Below are positions 1 to 9,889 of a stretch of 64,000 nucleotides of DNA, one piece after another (the stretch's first letter is position 1; the number at the start of each line of letters is the position of its first letter). The DNA is from Vogesella urethralis (lineage in GTDB: Bacteria > Pseudomonadota > Gammaproteobacteria > Burkholderiales > Chromobacteriaceae): NCBI RefSeq assembly GCF_007644045.2, contig NZ_VMDW02000098.1:62001-126000 (forward strand), given 5' to 3'. Position numbers and translations under genes: made by a program. The notes below the pieces were generated by a model, which was not told the DNA's origin, searched no databases, and was given only the letters and a program-made list of their open reading frames with translations.

Positions 1-949
1 TTTCGGTCTGGCTGCCGGCCGGAATGCCCTGCTCCTGCAGGTAGCCGATCACCGGCTGGCCAGCTACGGCGCCGGCCTTGTACTGGCCGCGCACGGTCTT
101 GTTGGCCACGTCCTGCTCGCCGAACGGGCGCAGCGCTTTCAGTACCTTGAGTTTTTCGTCGCGGACCGCGTCGGCGCCCAGGTTGGCCGGCGGCTCCATC
201 GCCACGATACAGAGCAGCTGCAGCAGGTGGTTTTGCACCATGTCGCGCAGCGCGCCGGTGCTGTCGTAAAAGTCGCCACGGGTGCCGACGCCCAGGTCTT
301 CCGAGATGGTGATCTGCACGTCGTGAATCCACTCGCGGCGCCACAGCGGCTCGAACAGCGCGTTGGCAAAGCGGATGGCCAGCAGGTTCTGTACCGACTC
401 CTTACCCAGGTAGTGGTCGATACGGTACAGCTGCTCTTCCTTGAAGTGGCGGGCGACGGCTTCGTTGATCTCGTTGGACGATTCCAGGTCGTGGCCCAGC
501 GGTTTTTCCAGCACCACACGCACCTTGTCGTGGTTCAGGCCGACGGCGGCGAGGTTGTCGCAGATGCCTTCAAACAGGTCGGGCGCGGTGGCCAGGTAGC
601 AGACGGTGACGCGGTCGCCGCCGGCTTTTACCGCCTCGGCCAGCGCCGGGTAGTGTTCCGGGGTGGCAGCGTCTACCTTGAGGTATTGCACCCGTGCCAG
701 GAAGCTGTTCCAGTGTTCGGTGGAGAAGTGCTCCTTCACGTGTACGCGCGCGTTCTTTTCTACCATGGCCAAGTAGTCTTCCCGGCTCATGTCGCGGCGG
801 CCCAGCGCCAGGATACGGCCTTCTTCGTGCAGCAGGCCGGCGGCGTGGGCCTGGTAAAGCGACGGCAGCAGCTTGCGCATCACCAAGTCGCCGGTGCCCC
901 CGAACAGCACCATATCGAAGGCCGGGGTGTGCAGGTTTGCGTTCTCCAT
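1..949 (-). CDS. zwf: glucose-6-phosphate 1-dehydrogenase, N-terminal part (cut by window edge)
   Basis: Oxidises glucose-6-phosphate to 6-phosphogluconolactone with NAD(P)+, the entry step of the Entner-Doudoroff and pentose phosphate routes, in the cytosol. The frame reads MENANLHTPAFDMVLFGGTG, with the Rossmann segment FGGTGDLVMRKLLPSLY near residue 17 and the substrate/catalytic signature RIDHYLGKE near residue 176. About 316 residues are present; the family is about 490, so the C-terminal third lies outside the window. The ATG at 949 gives the family's usual N-terminus. It is divergent from edd, and the shared intergenic region carries HexR-like sites, so joint control by a keto-deoxy-phosphogluconate-responsive repressor is likely (inference). 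Identity is very secure. Confidence 0.96.
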   Translation of the reverse strand, partial: MENANLHTPAFDMVLFGGTGDLVMRKLLPSLYQAHAAGLLHEEGRILALGRRDMSREDYLAMVEKNARVHVKEHFSTEHWNSFLARVQYLKVDAATPEHYPALAEAVKAGGDRVTVCYLATAPDLFEGICDNLAAVGLNHDKVRVVLEKPLGHDLESSNEINEAVARHFKEEQLYRIDHYLGKESVQNLLAIRFANALFEPLWRREWIHDVQITISEDLGVGTRGDFYDSTGALRDMVQNHLLQLLCIVAMEPPANLGADAVRDEKLKVLKALRPFGEQDVANKTVRGQYKAGAVAGQPVIGYLQEQGIPAGSQTE

Positions 950-976
950 CCTGATTGTTCTCGCACAAGGTTGTGA

Positions 977-991
977 TGTAGTTATATTACC
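977..991. promoter_or_regulatory. HexR-like operator in front of zwf
   Basis: TGTAGTTATATTACC matches the published gammaproteobacterial HexR consensus TGTAATTAAATTACA at 12 of 15 positions, recalled from memory. It lies 28 bp upstream of the zwf start, in the zwf/edd divergent region. HexR represses central carbohydrate genes and is released by KDPG. The regulator gene is not in this window, so the assignment rests on motif and context. Confidence 0.5.
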
Positions 992-1153
992 AAACAAGCC
1001 CCACTTGTCTATGTCGATTATTCAGGCCATGCCGTTGCCTGGTGGCGTGTTGTTGGCGGCCAACAAACCTTCAAATAATTGATTTGTAATGTTTTTTTGG
1101 CAAATTTTGCCATTGGCGTCAGCTTTTTGTGGTGTAGCGCCTTGCAAACAGAC

Positions 1154-1168
1154 TGTAGTAAAACTACC
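1154..1168. promoter_or_regulatory. HexR-like operator in front of edd
   Basis: TGTAGTAAAACTACC contains perfect arms GTAGT and ACTAC around AAA and resembles the zwf-proximal site at 977-991. It lies 30 bp upstream of the edd start, where a repressor could block the promoter. Two related palindromes flanking one divergent control region support a common regulator. Confidence 0.5.
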
Positions 1169-1198
1169 ATTCGATCACCTCCATCAGGGTCGATACCA

Positions 1199-3037
1199 AT
1201 GAGTCTGCATCCCGTACTGCACGCTGTTACCCAGCGCATCATCGAACGCAGCCGCGACACCCGCGCGGCCTACCTGGCGACGGCCCGCGCTGCGATGCGC
1301 CAGGGCAAGGTCGAGCGTTCCCAGCTGTCCTGTACCAACCTGGCCCACGCGTTCGCCGCCATGCCGGACGGGATCAAGATCCACCTGAAAGAGGCGGCCC
1401 GCCCCAACCTGGCCATCGTGTCCGCTTACAACGACATGTTGTCGGCGCACCAGCCGCTGGAAACCTTCCCCGCCATCATCAAGGCCGAGGCCTTGAAAGT
1501 GGGCGCTACCGCCCAGTTTGCCGGCGGCGTGCCGGCGATGTGCGACGGCGTGACCCAGGGCTTCGAGGGCATGGAGCTCAGTTTGTTCTCGCGCGACGTG
1601 ATTGCCATGAGCACCGCCATCGCGCTGAGCCACCAGATGTTCGACGCCGCGCTGTACCTGGGCGTGTGCGACAAGATCGTGCCCGGCCTGTTGATCGGCG
1701 CGCTGGCTTTCGGCCACCTGCCGGCGGTGTTTGTACCGGCCGGCCCGATGACCACCGGCATCGCCAACGACGAAAAAGCCAAGGTGCGCCAGCTGTACGC
1801 CGAAGGCAAGGTTGGCCGCGACGCGCTGCTGGAGTCCGAAATGGCCTCCTATCACGGCCCGGGCACCTGCACCTTCTACGGCACCGCCAACAGTAACCAG
1901 ATGCTGATGGAAGTGATGGGCCTGCACCTGCCGGGCGCCGCCTTCGTCAACCCGAATACCCCGCTGCGCGACGCGCTGACGCGCCGCGCCGCCCGTGTGG
2001 CTGCCGAGATCTCGGCCCAGGGCAGCCGCTTTACCCCGATTTGCGAGGTGATCGACGAGAAAGCCATCGTCAACGGCATCGTCGGCCTGCTGGCTACCGG
2101 CGGCTCCACCAACCACACCCTGCATATCAATGCCATCGCCCGCGCGGCCGGCATCAATGTGAACTGGGACGATTTCGACGAGCTGTCCGCCGTGGTGCCG
2201 CTGATTGTGCGCGCCTACCCCAACGGCAAGGCCGACGTGAACCACTTCCATGCCGCTGGCGGCATGGGCTTTGTGATTCGCGAACTGCTGGATGCGGGCC
2301 TGCTGCACGACGACGTCACCACCATCATGGGCCACGGCCTGCGTGCGCACAGCCAGGAAGCCTGGCTGCAAGACGACGAGGCCGCATTCCGCGACGCGCC
2401 GGCGGTGTCCGGCGACGACGGCGTGCTGCGCCCGGCAGCCAACCCGTTCTCCGCCGACGGCGGCCTGAAGGTGCTGACCGGCAATATCGGCCGCGCCGTG
2501 ATCAAGGTGTCGGCAGTGAAGACCGAGCACCGCGTGGTGGAAGCACCGGCGGTGGTATTCCACGACCAGAACGAACTGCTGGCGGCGTTCAAGCGTGGCG
2601 AGCTGGAAAAAGACTTTGTGGCGGTCATCCGCTTCCAGGGCCCGCGCGCCAACGGCATGCCGGAACTGCACAAGCTGACGCCGCCGCTGGGCGTGCTGCA
2701 GGAGCGCGGCTTCAAGGTGGCACTGGTGACCGATGGCCGCATGTCCGGCGCGTCCGGCAAGGTGCCGGCCGCCATCCACGTGTCGCCGGAAGCGCTGCTG
2801 GGCGGTGACATCGGCAAAGTACGCAATGGCGACCTGGTACGCCTGGACGCCAACACCGGCGAGCTGAGCATCCTGGTGGACGCGGCCGAATGGGCAGCGC
2901 GCGAGCACGTACAGATTGACCTCAGCGCCAACCAGCACGGCGTCGGCCGCGACCTGTTCGCCGGCTTCCGCCAACTGGCCACCGCCGCCGAAGACGGCGC
3001 GATGAGCTTTGCCCACCCGCTGTGGGCGGGCCGCTAA
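1199..3037 (+). CDS. edd: phosphogluconate dehydratase
   Basis: Dehydrates 6-phosphogluconate to 2-keto-3-deoxy-6-phosphogluconate, the first committed Entner-Doudoroff step; an iron-sulfur IlvD/Edd family enzyme. The 612-residue product matches the usual length of about 605. Visible family blocks are CDGVTQG near residue 115 and [10 protein letters not shown] near 155 (cluster cysteines), GSTNHT near 300, and NGMPELHKL followed by [11 protein letters not shown] in the C-terminal half. The frame is open further upstream, but ATG 1199 ([14 protein letters not shown]) gives the family start and leaves the HexR-like site outside the gene. eda follows after 94 bp, probably as one transcript. Confidence 0.97.
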   Translation: MSLHPVLHAVTQRIIERSRDTRAAYLATARAAMRQGKVERSQLSCTNLAHAFAAMPDGIKIHLKEAARPNLAIVSAYNDMLSAHQPLETFPAIIKAEALKVGATAQFAGGVPAMCDGVTQGFEGMELSLFSRDVIAMSTAIALSHQMFDAALYLGVCDKIVPGLLIGALAFGHLPAVFVPAGPMTTGIANDEKAKVRQLYAEGKVGRDALLESEMASYHGPGTCTFYGTANSNQMLMEVMGLHLPGAAFVNPNTPLRDALTRRAARVAAEISAQGSRFTPICEVIDEKAIVNGIVGLLATGGSTNHTLHINAIARAAGINVNWDDFDELSAVVPLIVRAYPNGKADVNHFHAAGGMGFVIRELLDAGLLHDDVTTIMGHGLRAHSQEAWLQDDEAAFRDAPAVSGDDGVLRPAANPFSADGGLKVLTGNIGRAVIKVSAVKTEHRVVEAPAVVFHDQNELLAAFKRGELEKDFVAVIRFQGPRANGMPELHKLTPPLGVLQERGFKVALVTDGRMSGASGKVPAAIHVSPEALLGGDIGKVRNGDLVRLDANTGELSILVDAAEWAAREHVQIDLSANQHGVGRDLFAGFRQLATAAEDGAMSFAHPLWAGR

Positions 3038-3095
3038 GCGCCTGCGCCCGCTGCCGTGTGGCGGTGGGCTATAAAAACTGCATCGATCATTGACC

Positions 3096-3115
3096 GGGTT
3101 GGCCGCGGCCAACCC
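3096..3115. repeat. 20-bp perfect palindrome made of two overlapping uptake-like motifs
   Basis: GGGTTGGCCGCGGCCAACCC lies between edd and eda. It is two head-to-head copies of GGTTGGCCGC sharing the central GC. It would fold as RNA into a tight hairpin between the two cistrons and belongs to the dispersed motif family of this window. Confidence 0.85.
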
Positions 3116-3131
3116 CTGCAAAGGACACACA

Positions 3132-3758
3132 ATGGACGCACTGTCTCTGCTTCGCCAAGGCCCGGTAGTACCGGTTATCGTGGTTAACGACGCCGCCGTG
3201 GCGGTAGACCTGGCGCATGCGCTGGTTGCCGGCGGCATCCGCACGCTGGAAATCACGCTGCGTACCAAGGCAGCGCTGGCCGCCATGCGTCGCATCCGTG
3301 ACGAGGTGCCGGACGCGCTGGTAGGTGCTGGTACCGTACGTACCCGTGCCCATCTGGAGGCGGCGCTGGACGCCGGCGCCCAGTTCGGCATCAGCCCGGG
3401 CCTGACCGCCGAGCTGGCCGCTGCCGCCCGCGCCTCGGGCGTACCGTTCATCCCCGGTATTGCCACCCCGTCCGAAGCCATGCACGCGCAGGACGAGGGC
3501 TTCAACATCCTGAAACTGTTCCCGGCCGAAGCCGTTGGCGGCGTGAAGCTGCTGAAATCGCTGGCCGGCCCGCTGCCGGAGCTGCGTTTCTGCCCCACCG
3601 GTGGCATCGACGTGAACAGCGCCCCCAACTACCTGGCACTGCCCAATGTGCTGGCGGTGGGCGGTAGCTGGCTGACCCCGGACGACGCCATCGCGGCGCA
3701 GGACTGGGACCGCATCACCGCACTGGCCCGCGCGGCCAGTGCGCTGGCGGTACGCTAA
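3132..3758 (+). CDS. eda: 2-keto-3-deoxy-6-phosphogluconate aldolase
   Basis: Splits KDPG into pyruvate and glyceraldehyde-3-phosphate, completing the Entner-Doudoroff pathway. The 208-residue product is of normal length. Seen in the sequence: catalytic Glu40 in LEITLRT, phosphate-site GAGTV near 65, the Schiff-base Lys128 in FNILKLFPAE, and CPTGGI near 160. ATG 3132 is preceded by AAGGA at 3121-3125, which decides the start over the longer open frame. It follows edd, as in many proteobacteria, and is closed by a strong terminator at 3913. Confidence 0.97.
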   Translation: MDALSLLRQGPVVPVIVVNDAAVAVDLAHALVAGGIRTLEITLRTKAALAAMRRIRDEVPDALVGAGTVRTRAHLEAALDAGAQFGISPGLTAELAAAARASGVPFIPGIATPSEAMHAQDEGFNILKLFPAEAVGGVKLLKSLAGPLPELRFCPTGGIDVNSAPNYLALPNVLAVGGSWLTPDDAIAAQDWDRITALARAASALAVR

Positions 3759-3912
3759 GGCCCCAGGGCCGTGCCATCCGGTTGCCGGTGCCCTCGCGGG
3801 CCTGTGGCGGCAACGGGGCGGGAACACGCGGCCGCAAGGTGAGGGGTACCCCGTGATCGCTGCCGGTCGTTGCGACGCGACCGGCGGGCTGTAGTTTGTT
3901 GCTTTCTTGTAG

Positions 3913-3947
3913 CGCTCTGCCGATTCTCCCCGGCAGAGCGTTTTTTT
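3913..3947 (+). terminator. rho-independent terminator after eda
   Basis: A perfect 10-bp stem (CGCTCTGCCG at 3913-3922 pairing with 3931-3940), an 8-nt loop and a run of seven T. It ends the edd-eda unit. The rest of the 327-bp gap to rfbB (3759-4085) shows no gene; its last part, 3948-4075, is AT-rich and probably holds the rfb promoter, but no clear -35/-10 pair could be fixed. Confidence 0.92.
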
Positions 3948-4085
3948 ATCCTGAATATATGCGGTGAAAATATGTACTGGTAACGGTAGAATTGCAGCCA
4001 TTTGTTTAATTCTTCATTTTCTGATGTCTGAATTGCCGCGCATTCATGGCGATGGCAGGGCATTAGGTGGCGACGGGGCAATTTT

Positions 4086-5147
4086 ATGACGATTCTGGTA
4101 ACCGGCGGTGCCGGCTTCATTGGTGGCAACTTCGTACTGGACTGGTTGGCCGCACACGATGAAACCGTGGTCAACCTGGACAAGCTGACCTACGCGGGTA
4201 ATCTGCAAACGCTGTCCAGCCTGCAGCACGACCCGCGCCACGTGTTCGTACACGGCGACATCGGCGACCGTGAGCAGGTAGCCGGCTTGCTGGCGCAGTA
4301 CCAGCCGCGCGCGGTGCTGAACTTTGCCGCCGAAAGCCATGTGGACCGCTCCATTCACGGCCCGGGGGACTTCATTCATACCAACGTGCTGGGCACCTTC
4401 AATTTGCTGGAAGCCGTGCGCGGCTACTGGGACGCGCTGCCGGCAGAGGCCAAGGCTGCGTTCCGCTTCCTGCATGTGTCTACCGACGAAGTGTACGGCA
4501 CGCTGTCGCCGCAAGACCCGCCGTTTGCCGAAGACAACCGTTACGAGCCCAACAGCCCGTACTCGGCCAGCAAGGCCGCCAGTGACCATCTGGTGCGCGC
4601 CTGGCACCATACCTACGGCCTGCCGGTGCTCACCACCAATTGCAGCAACAACTACGGGCCTTACCACTTCCCCGAGAAGCTGATTCCGCTGGTCATCCTC
4701 AATGCGCTGGCCGGCAAGCCGCTGCCGATTTACGGCGATGGCCAGCAGGTGCGCGACTGGTTGTACGTGAAGGACCACTGCAGCGCCATCCGCCGCGTGC
4801 TGGACGCCGGGCAGTTGGGCGAGACCTACAACGTCGGTGGCTGGAACGAAAAAGCCAACCTCGACGTGGTGCACACCATCTGCACGCTGCTGGACGAGCT
4901 GCGCCCGCGCGCCGACGGCCAGTCTTACGCCAGCCAGATCACCTTCGTGCAAGATCGCCCCGGTCACGACCGCCGCTACGCCATCGACGCGCGCAAACTG
5001 GAACGCGAGCTGGGCTGGAAGCCGGCCGAAACCTTCGATAGCGGCATTCGCAAGACGGTGCAGTGGTACCTCGACAATCAGGACTGGGTGGCCGGCGTCA
5101 CCAGCGGCAGCTACCGTGACTGGCTGCAGCAGCAGTACGGTGCCTGA
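4086..5147 (+). CDS. rfbB: dTDP-glucose 4,6-dehydratase
   Basis: Second step of dTDP-L-rhamnose synthesis: converts dTDP-glucose to dTDP-4-keto-6-deoxyglucose. It is a 353-residue extended SDR enzyme. The NAD-binding GGAGFIG is at residues 7-13, the catalytic STDEVYG is near 135, and YSASKAASD (Tyr/Lys pair) near 158. [15 protein letters not shown] is the typical substrate-binding stretch. It is first of the rfbBDAC cluster and separated by 2 bp from rfbD. Rhamnose made here normally goes to LPS O-antigen or exopolysaccharide; no glycosyltransferases are in the window. Confidence 0.97.
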   Translation: MTILVTGGAGFIGGNFVLDWLAAHDETVVNLDKLTYAGNLQTLSSLQHDPRHVFVHGDIGDREQVAGLLAQYQPRAVLNFAAESHVDRSIHGPGDFIHTNVLGTFNLLEAVRGYWDALPAEAKAAFRFLHVSTDEVYGTLSPQDPPFAEDNRYEPNSPYSASKAASDHLVRAWHHTYGLPVLTTNCSNNYGPYHFPEKLIPLVILNALAGKPLPIYGDGQQVRDWLYVKDHCSAIRRVLDAGQLGETYNVGGWNEKANLDVVHTICTLLDELRPRADGQSYASQITFVQDRPGHDRRYAIDARKLERELGWKPAETFDSGIRKTVQWYLDNQDWVAGVTSGSYRDWLQQQYGA

Positions 5148-5149
5148 GC

Positions 5150-6043
5150 ATGACGACGCGCATCCTGATTACCGGTAGCAGTGGCCAAGTCGGTTTCGAA
5201 CTGAAGCGCTCGCTGGCGCTGCACGGCGAGCTGATCTGTCCGCTGCGAGCCGAGTTCGACCTGTCGCAGCCGGCCAGTCTCGCCGCCGCGCTGGATGCCT
5301 GGCAGCCTGACATCATCGTCAACCCGGCGGCGTACACCGCCGTCGACAAGGCCGAAGACGAGCCGGCGCTGGCGCAGGCCATCAATGCCGACGCGGTGGC
5401 GGTGATGGCGCAGTGGGCAGCGGCACACGACGCGCTGCTGCTGCATTACTCCACCGATTACGTGTTTGACGGTAACAAGCCAGGTGCGTGGCACGAAGAC
5501 GATGCGGCCAAGCCGCAGTCGGTGTACGGCAGCAGCAAATGGCAGGGCGAGCAGGCCATCCGCGCCAGCGGTTGCCGCCATTTCATCCTGCGTACCTCGT
5601 GGGTGGCCGGCGTCTACGGTCAGAACTTCCTGAAAACCATGCTGCGGCTGGCGGCCAGCCGCGACAGTCTGTCTGTGGTGGCCGACCAGTTCGGTGCGCC
5701 GACGCCAGCCAGCCTGCTGGCCGACGTGGCGGCCAACCTGGTGCAGCGTACCCGCAGCTTGGCAGACCAGCCTTACGGCACCTACCACGTGGCGGCGCAA
5801 GGGTGCACCAGCTGGCACGAATACGCCAGTTACGTGATCGACTTGGCGCGCGAAGCCGGCTGGCCGCTGCAGTTGGCCGCCGCGCCGCAAGCCATCCCTA
5901 GCAGTGCCTACCCGCAGAAAGCCTGCCGCCCGGCCAACTCGCAGCTGGATTGCAGCAAACTGATGCAGACTTTCGACCTGCAATTGCCGCACTGGCAGCA
6001 GGCGGTGAAACAGATCTTCGATACGATGGATAACCTCAAATGA
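5150..6043 (+). CDS. rfbD: dTDP-4-dehydrorhamnose reductase
   Basis: Last step of dTDP-L-rhamnose synthesis, NADPH-dependent reduction of the 4-keto group. The 297-residue product has the nucleotide-binding GSSGQVG near residues 8-14, STDYVFDG near 103 and YGSSKWQGE near 126 (catalytic Tyr and Lys). The start lies 2 bp after the rfbB stop, and its stop overlaps the rfbA start (ATGA), indicating translational coupling. Confidence 0.96.
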   Translation: MTTRILITGSSGQVGFELKRSLALHGELICPLRAEFDLSQPASLAAALDAWQPDIIVNPAAYTAVDKAEDEPALAQAINADAVAVMAQWAAAHDALLLHYSTDYVFDGNKPGAWHEDDAAKPQSVYGSSKWQGEQAIRASGCRHFILRTSWVAGVYGQNFLKTMLRLAASRDSLSVVADQFGAPTPASLLADVAANLVQRTRSLADQPYGTYHVAAQGCTSWHEYASYVIDLAREAGWPLQLAAAPQAIPSSAYPQKACRPANSQLDCSKLMQTFDLQLPHWQQAVKQIFDTMDNLK

Positions 6044-6915
6044 GCACAAAAGCACGCAAGGGCATTATTCTGGCCGGTGGTTCCGGTACCCGGCTGTACC
6101 CGGCTACGCTGGCGGTCAGTAAGCAACTGCTGCCGATCTACGACAAGCCGATGATCTACTACCCGCTCAGCACGCTGATGCTGGCCGGTATACGCGAGAT
6201 TCTCATCATTTCCACACCGCAGGACACGCCGCGCTTCCAGCAGTTGCTGGGCGACGGCAGCCAGTGGGGCATCCGTCTCGAGTACACGGTGCAACCCAGC
6301 CCGGATGGCCTGGCGCAGGCCTTTATCCTGGGCGAGGCCTTCCTCGACGGCGCACCATCGGCCTTGGTGTTGGGTGACAACATTTTCTATGGCAGTGAGT
6401 TCCAGCGATTACTGAAAGACGCTAATACAAGAGTAGATGGGGCATCTGTGTTCGCTTATCACGTCCATGATCCTGAGCGTTACGGTGTTGTTGAGTTTGA
6501 TGCCGCCGGGCGTGCCATCAGTATCGAGGAAAAACCGGGACAGCCGAAGTCCAGCTATGCCGTGACCGGGCTGTACTTTTACGATGAGCAGGTCGTCGAT
6601 ATCGCCAAGGCCATCAAACCGTCCCCCCGTGGTGAACTGGAAATTACCGACGTCAACGCCACCTACCTGGCGCAAGGCACGCTCAATGTGCAGACCATGG
6701 GTCGCGGCTATGCTTGGCTGGATACTGGTACTCACGAGTCGATGTTGGAAGCCAGCCAGTTCATCGCCACCGTGGAAAATCGTCAGGGGCTGAAAGTGGC
6801 TTGTCCGGAAGAGATTGCCTTCAACGCTGGGTGGATTGATGCTATTCAGCTTGAGAAGCTGGCCACACCGTTGAAGAAAAATGCTTATGGCAAGTACTTG
6901 CTGGCGATGCTGTGA
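6040..6915 (+). CDS. rfbA: glucose-1-phosphate thymidylyltransferase
   Basis: First step of the pathway: joins glucose-1-phosphate and dTTP to give dTDP-glucose. At 291 residues it has the expected length. The N-terminus carries the nucleotidyltransferase signature GGSGTRLYP and the block [26 protein letters not shown] near residue 108 holds a metal-binding Asp. Base composition is uneven: up to about 6410 it is GC-rich like rfbB and rfbD, but about 6411-6520 and 6780-6995 use many A/T-ending codons, suggesting an allelic patch brought in by recombination (inference). Confidence 0.97.
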   Translation: MSTKARKGIILAGGSGTRLYPATLAVSKQLLPIYDKPMIYYPLSTLMLAGIREILIISTPQDTPRFQQLLGDGSQWGIRLEYTVQPSPDGLAQAFILGEAFLDGAPSALVLGDNIFYGSEFQRLLKDANTRVDGASVFAYHVHDPERYGVVEFDAAGRAISIEEKPGQPKSSYAVTGLYFYDEQVVDIAKAIKPSPRGELEITDVNATYLAQGTLNVQTMGRGYAWLDTGTHESMLEASQFIATVENRQGLKVACPEEIAFNAGWIDAIQLEKLATPLKKNAYGKYLLAML

Positions 6916-6999
6916 TTAAGCGCAACGTTAAGTGTAGTTGTTGCTTATAGTTTGTCTCAGGTAGCGGTATAGGCTGCTGTTGGATTTCTTGGTCGCGCC

Positions 7000-7548
7000 A
7001 TGCATATCATTGATACAGTTATTGCCGACGTCAAAATCATCGAGCCCACCGTATTTGGTGACGAGCGCGGTTTTTTTTACGAGAGCTTCAGCCAGCGCCT
7101 GTTCGACGAGGCGGTTGGGTACCACGTGGCCTTCGTCCAGGACAACCACAGTCGGTCGGTACGCGGCGTGCTGCGCGGCCTGCATTACCAGCTGCCGCCG
7201 TTTGCCCAGGGCAAGCTGGTACGCTGTACCGTGGGCGAGGTGTTCGACGTTGTCGTGGACATCCGCCGCAGTTCACCCACTTTCGGTCAGTGGGGCGGGC
7301 ACGTGCTGTCTGCGGCCAACAAGCGTCAGTTGTGGATTCCGGCAGGTTTCGCCCACGGCTTTGTCACCCTCAGCGAACACGCCGAGTTCCTGTACAAGAC
7401 CACGCAGTACTACGCGCCCAGCCACGACCGCGGCGTGTTGTGGAACGACCCGGCCATCGGCATTAGCTGGCCGGACGCCGGCACGCTGACGTTGTCGCCC
7501 AAAGACGCGCAACAGCCGCTGCTCGCCGCCGCCGAGCTGTTCGACTAG
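7000..7548 (+). CDS. rfbC: dTDP-4-dehydrorhamnose 3,5-epimerase
   Basis: Epimerises C3 and C5 of the 4-keto sugar before RfbD reduces it. This cupin-fold enzyme has 182 residues. Seen: FYESFSQRLFD near 25, the catalytic-histidine stretch VRGVLRGLHYQ near 53-63, and the end of the barrel with IPAGFAHGFVTLSE. It lies 84 bp after rfbA across an AT-rich spacer, unlike the tight rfbB-D-A joints, so it may have joined the cluster separately. Confidence 0.96.
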   Translation: MHIIDTVIADVKIIEPTVFGDERGFFYESFSQRLFDEAVGYHVAFVQDNHSRSVRGVLRGLHYQLPPFAQGKLVRCTVGEVFDVVVDIRRSSPTFGQWGGHVLSAANKRQLWIPAGFAHGFVTLSEHAEFLYKTTQYYAPSHDRGVLWNDPAIGISWPDAGTLTLSPKDAQQPLLAAAELFD

Positions 7549-7611
7549 CCTCTCGTCGCGCCGCGCGTTTCCGGTTAAGGTGTCGGCCTGCCCCTGACGC
7601 AAGGACATGCA

Positions 7612-8292
7612 ATGAAGCTGCTTGTAGCCGAAGACGACACCGTCCTGGCCGATGCGCTGCTGACGCGGCTGGATCGGCTGGGTTTTGCCACCACCCACGC
7701 ACCGGATGGCCTGCAGGCGCAGCAACTGCTGCTGGCGGAGGCCTTCGACGCTGTCATTCTCGATATCGGCCTGCCCGGCCTGGACGGCTTGCAGGTGCTG
7801 CGCAACGTGCGCGTGCACAAGCCGGCGCTGCCCATCCTGATCCTCACCGCGCTGGACAGCATGGAAGACCGCGTTGCCGGCCTGGATGCCGGCGCCGACG
7901 ACTACCTGGTCAAACCGTTCGAATTTCCCGAGCTGGAAGCGCGCATCCGCGCCTTGTTGCGTCGCCACCGCGTGGCCGAGGCGGTGCGGGATGAGCTGCA
8001 CTTTGCCGGCCTGCGCCTGGACCGTGCCGGCCAGCGCGTGTGGGCCGGCGAGCAGGCGCTGGACCTGTCGGCGCGCGAGCTGCAGCTGATGGACATCCTG
8101 ATGAGCAACGGCGAACGCGTGGTGACCAAGGAGCAGATCGCCGGCGAGTTGGCCGCAGACGGCGAAGAAGTGGGCGTCAACGCGGTGGAAGTCTACGTGC
8201 ATCGCCTGCGCAAGAAGCTGGACGGCAGCGGCGTCGGCATCCGTGCCGTGCGCGGCCTCGGCTATTTGCTGGCCGCTACCGACGATCACTAA
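7612..8292 (+). CDS. OmpR-family response regulator (TctD/QseB-like)
   Basis: Cytosolic DNA-binding receiver of a two-component system. It has 226 residues: a receiver domain (about 1-115) with acidic pocket EDD, phosphoacceptor Asp51 in VILDIGLPG and Lys in LVKPFEFPEL; then a winged helix (about 125-220) with VNAVEVYVHRLRKKL and IRAVRGLGYLL. The kinase gene follows 41 bp later. Downstream lies the sugar importer gtsABCD, whose upstream region has phased repeats suited to an OmpR-type regulator, so control of sugar uptake is the likely role (inference). Confidence 0.9.
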   Translation: MKLLVAEDDTVLADALLTRLDRLGFATTHAPDGLQAQQLLLAEAFDAVILDIGLPGLDGLQVLRNVRVHKPALPILILTALDSMEDRVAGLDAGADDYLVKPFEFPELEARIRALLRRHRVAEAVRDELHFAGLRLDRAGQRVWAGEQALDLSARELQLMDILMSNGERVVTKEQIAGELAADGEEVGVNAVEVYVHRLRKKLDGSGVGIRAVRGLGYLLAATDDH

Positions 8293-8333
8293 GCCGCCTG
8301 CCGCCGTGGCGGCCAACCCTGACGCTTGCGAGA

Positions 8334-9749
8334 ATGCCCATGCCCCGTCGCCGTGAACTGTCGCTGCGCCGCCAGCTGCTGATGTGGCTGCTGCTGCCGC
8401 AACTGGTGTTGTGGCTGGCCGCCGCCTTTCTGGCCTACAACATGGCGCTGGCCTACACCAACGAGGTCATCGATCGCACGCTGGCCAAGTCCAGCAGCGC
8501 GCTGGCACGCCAGGTCAAACCGTTCGGCAACGGTTTTTATGTCGATTTCCCCAGCGCCGCCCGCGACATCTTGCAACAAGACCCGGACGATCGCGTTTAC
8601 TACATGGTGAGTTCGCCACCGGAAGCCTTCCTGCTGGGCGAGCCGGCCATGCCGCGCCCGCCGGCCGGCACCCCGGCCAAGGCTGGTGACAGTTTTTTCT
8701 ACAACGCGCGCATGAAAGGCAAGGAAGTACGCGTCGCCGCCCAGTACCTGATGGCCGGCACCGCCGAGCGGCCGCAGCTGATGCTGGTGCAAGTGGCCAA
8801 AAGCCGGGCGCTGAACGCCGAGCTGGCGCGCAAGATCCTGGTCGACATGGGCCTGCCGTTGCTGGGCATGATGCTGCTGACCAGCGTGTTGGTGTGGGCC
8901 GGTATCAGCCGTGGCCTGTCGCCGCTGCGCAGCCTGCGGCGGCGGGTAGAAGACCGCAGCGCCCGTGATCTGGCCCCCATCGAAGTAGACAACGCGCCCA
9001 ACGAAGTACGGTCGCTGACTGCGGCCATCAATGCGCTGCTGGGCGAGGTACACGGCCAGGTGGCGCAGCAGCGCCGCTTTATTGCCGACGCCGCCCACCA
9101 GTTGCGCACGCCGCTGGCCGGCCTGAAGTCGCAAACCGAGCTGGTGCGCGCCGAACTGCGCGAAGCGCAGCCTGATCTGCCACGGGTCAGCCGCCAGCTG
9201 GCGCAGGTGGAAACCAGCGTCGCGCGCTCGATCCGGCTGGTGAACCAGCTGCTGGCGCTGGCCCGTGCCGAGCCGGAAGCCGGCCTGAACCTGCTGCCAT
9301 TGGACTTTGCCCAACTGGTACGTGACGTCACCACCGAAGCGGTGCCGCGTGCGTTGAGCGCGCGTATCGACCTGGGGCTGGAGGCGGAAGCGGGCGCCAT
9401 GGTGGTCAGTGGCCACGCCGGCCTGCTGCGCGAACTGCTGGCCAACCTGCTGGACAATGCCATCCAGTACACGCCAGCCGGGGGCGAGGTAACCGTGTTG
9501 CTGCAGCGCCGCGGCCACAGCCTGCTGCTGACCGTACGCGATAACGGCCCCGGCATCCCCGCCACCGAGCGCGAGCGCGTGTTCGAGCGCTTCTACCGTG
9601 GCAGCGCCGAAGGCAAGGGCAAGGGCTGCGGCCTGGGCTTGGCCATCGTGCAGGAGATCGCCCGCCGTCACGGCAGCAGCCTGCAATTGACCGACACCCC
9701 GGGCGGCGGCCTCAGCGCCGTGCTGCAACTGGCCTTGCTGCCGGACTAA
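8334..9749 (+). CDS. TctE-type sensor histidine kinase
   Basis: Inner-membrane kinase for the preceding regulator. About 471 residues: first membrane helix near 14-34 (LLMWLLLPQLVLWL), a periplasmic 2CSK_N-like region with DDRVYYMVSSP, second helix near 170-190, then an H-box (DAAHQLRTPL), N-box (NLLDNAIQYTP), G1 (DNGPGIP) and G2 (GCGLGLAIV). The N-terminal region is the type found in TctE and QseC kinases rather than in Pseudomonas GtrS. The start may be ATG 8334 or ATG 8340; neither has a strong ribosome site, and the frame is open far upstream inside the regulator gene. The ligand cannot be told from the sequence. Confidence 0.9.
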   Translation: MPMPRRRELSLRRQLLMWLLLPQLVLWLAAAFLAYNMALAYTNEVIDRTLAKSSSALARQVKPFGNGFYVDFPSAARDILQQDPDDRVYYMVSSPPEAFLLGEPAMPRPPAGTPAKAGDSFFYNARMKGKEVRVAAQYLMAGTAERPQLMLVQVAKSRALNAELARKILVDMGLPLLGMMLLTSVLVWAGISRGLSPLRSLRRRVEDRSARDLAPIEVDNAPNEVRSLTAAINALLGEVHGQVAQQRRFIADAAHQLRTPLAGLKSQTELVRAELREAQPDLPRVSRQLAQVETSVARSIRLVNQLLALARAEPEAGLNLLPLDFAQLVRDVTTEAVPRALSARIDLGLEAEAGAMVVSGHAGLLRELLANLLDNAIQYTPAGGEVTVLLQRRGHSLLLTVRDNGPGIPATERERVFERFYRGSAEGKGKGCGLGLAIVQEIARRHGSSLQLTDTPGGGLSAVLQLALLPD

Positions 9750-9889
9750 GGCCCCCCATAACGGGGCATCGTCGTGTAGTTGCGACATTACAGCGCGCCG
9801 CAATGGTGCGCTGCCACATTGCTTGCATGCCTTGTATCTGCTTGATTCAGCTGGATGTCATGTTGTGCTGCGGGCCAGGGTGGTGCAAA

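Noticed and set aside
1184-3628. Very long open frame on the minus strand across edd and eda
   Set aside because: It mirrors strongly conserved genes on the other strand; high GC makes stops rare in the antisense frame. The product has no family features.
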